Shown here in pieces: positions 63,907 to 64,000 of a stretch of DNA of 64,000 bases. This stretch comes from Cercis canadensis (lineage: Eukaryota > Streptophyta > Magnoliopsida > Fabales > Fabaceae). The stretch lies in contig QAOA01004497.1 of the NCBI GenBank assembly GCA_003255065.1, positions 392,001 through 456,000 of the forward strand, written 5' to 3'. The position numbers and the translations under genes are program-made. The notes under the pieces were generated by a model, which did not search any database, was not told the DNA's origin, and saw only the letters and a list, made by a program, of their open reading frames with translations. Numbering within the stretch: the stretch's first letter is position 1; every line of letters starts with the position of its first letter.

Positions 63907-64000
63907 CTGCCAAACAAGATAAAGAAATTGATAATTCAGAACCATCAGGTTTACAAATTTAGGCTTTTTTTTTCCTCTATATATAATTCTTAACGAGTAC

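Overview
This window is nuclear DNA of a flowering plant, most likely a dicot. The host genes are intron-rich, AT-rich intergenic DNA separates them, and plant-only families are present (BURP-domain polygalacturonase beta-subunit type, DUF936, NFD6-like). A Ty1/copia element with the initiator-Met-tRNA type primer site is also present. I cannot name the species. Single Ns inside homopolymers and two N-joined local duplications point to a draft assembly, possibly of a heterozygous (woody?) genome.

Layout. 1-1.7 kb: 3' part of a BURP/polygalacturonase-1-beta-like cell-wall gene (+). 1.7-7.6 kb: AT-rich intergenic DNA. 7.65-9.9 kb: small NFD6-like organellar protein gene (+) behind a cluster of site II promoter motifs. 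12.0-14.2 kb: DUF936 gene (+). 16.0-19.8 kb: organelle-type RlmN radical-SAM RNA methyltransferase (+, 9 exons). 19.8-25.4 kb: repeat-rich spacer with a terminal-inverted-repeat unit carrying a broken NPF (nitrate/peptide transporter) fragment, then a three-copy long-inverted-repeat cluster. 25.4-31.9 kb: SAMHD1-like dNTPase, the VENOSA4 homologue (+, 19 exons). 33.5-49.2 kb: SUMO protease of the ULP1D/OTS type (-, 14 exons), tail-to-tail with VEN4. Its introns hold a truncated LINE and a 6.2-kb old copia element, which itself contains a hAT-type DNA transposon. 51.5-56.9 kb: RBM25 splicing factor (+, RRM and PWI). 57.2-58.9 kb: an N-joined duplicated block followed by a PIF/Harbinger-like element carrying a G-patch gene fragment. 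59.2-61.4 kb: equilibrative nucleoside transporter ENT1 (-). 62.5-64.0 kb: 3' part of a receptor-like kinase gene (-), running off the window.

I rebuilt the host genes exon by exon. All junction phases agree, giving 595 aa (DUF936), 459 aa (RlmN), 462 aa (VEN4), 584 aa (ULP1D), 953 aa (RBM25) and 416 aa (ENT1). Two introns need GC-AG borders, and several exons are very small (16, 23 and 33 nt). The genes do not form one pathway. VEN4 and ENT1 both touch nucleotide pools, but they lie far apart and I see nothing that couples them.

I found no convincing undescribed multi-gene system. The most unusual structures are the gene-fragment-carrying DNA elements: the G-patch element with a TTA target site whose duplicated flank stops exactly at the insertion point, the NPF-fragment unit, and the adjacent long-TIR cluster whose spacers resemble a piece of that same NPF fragment.
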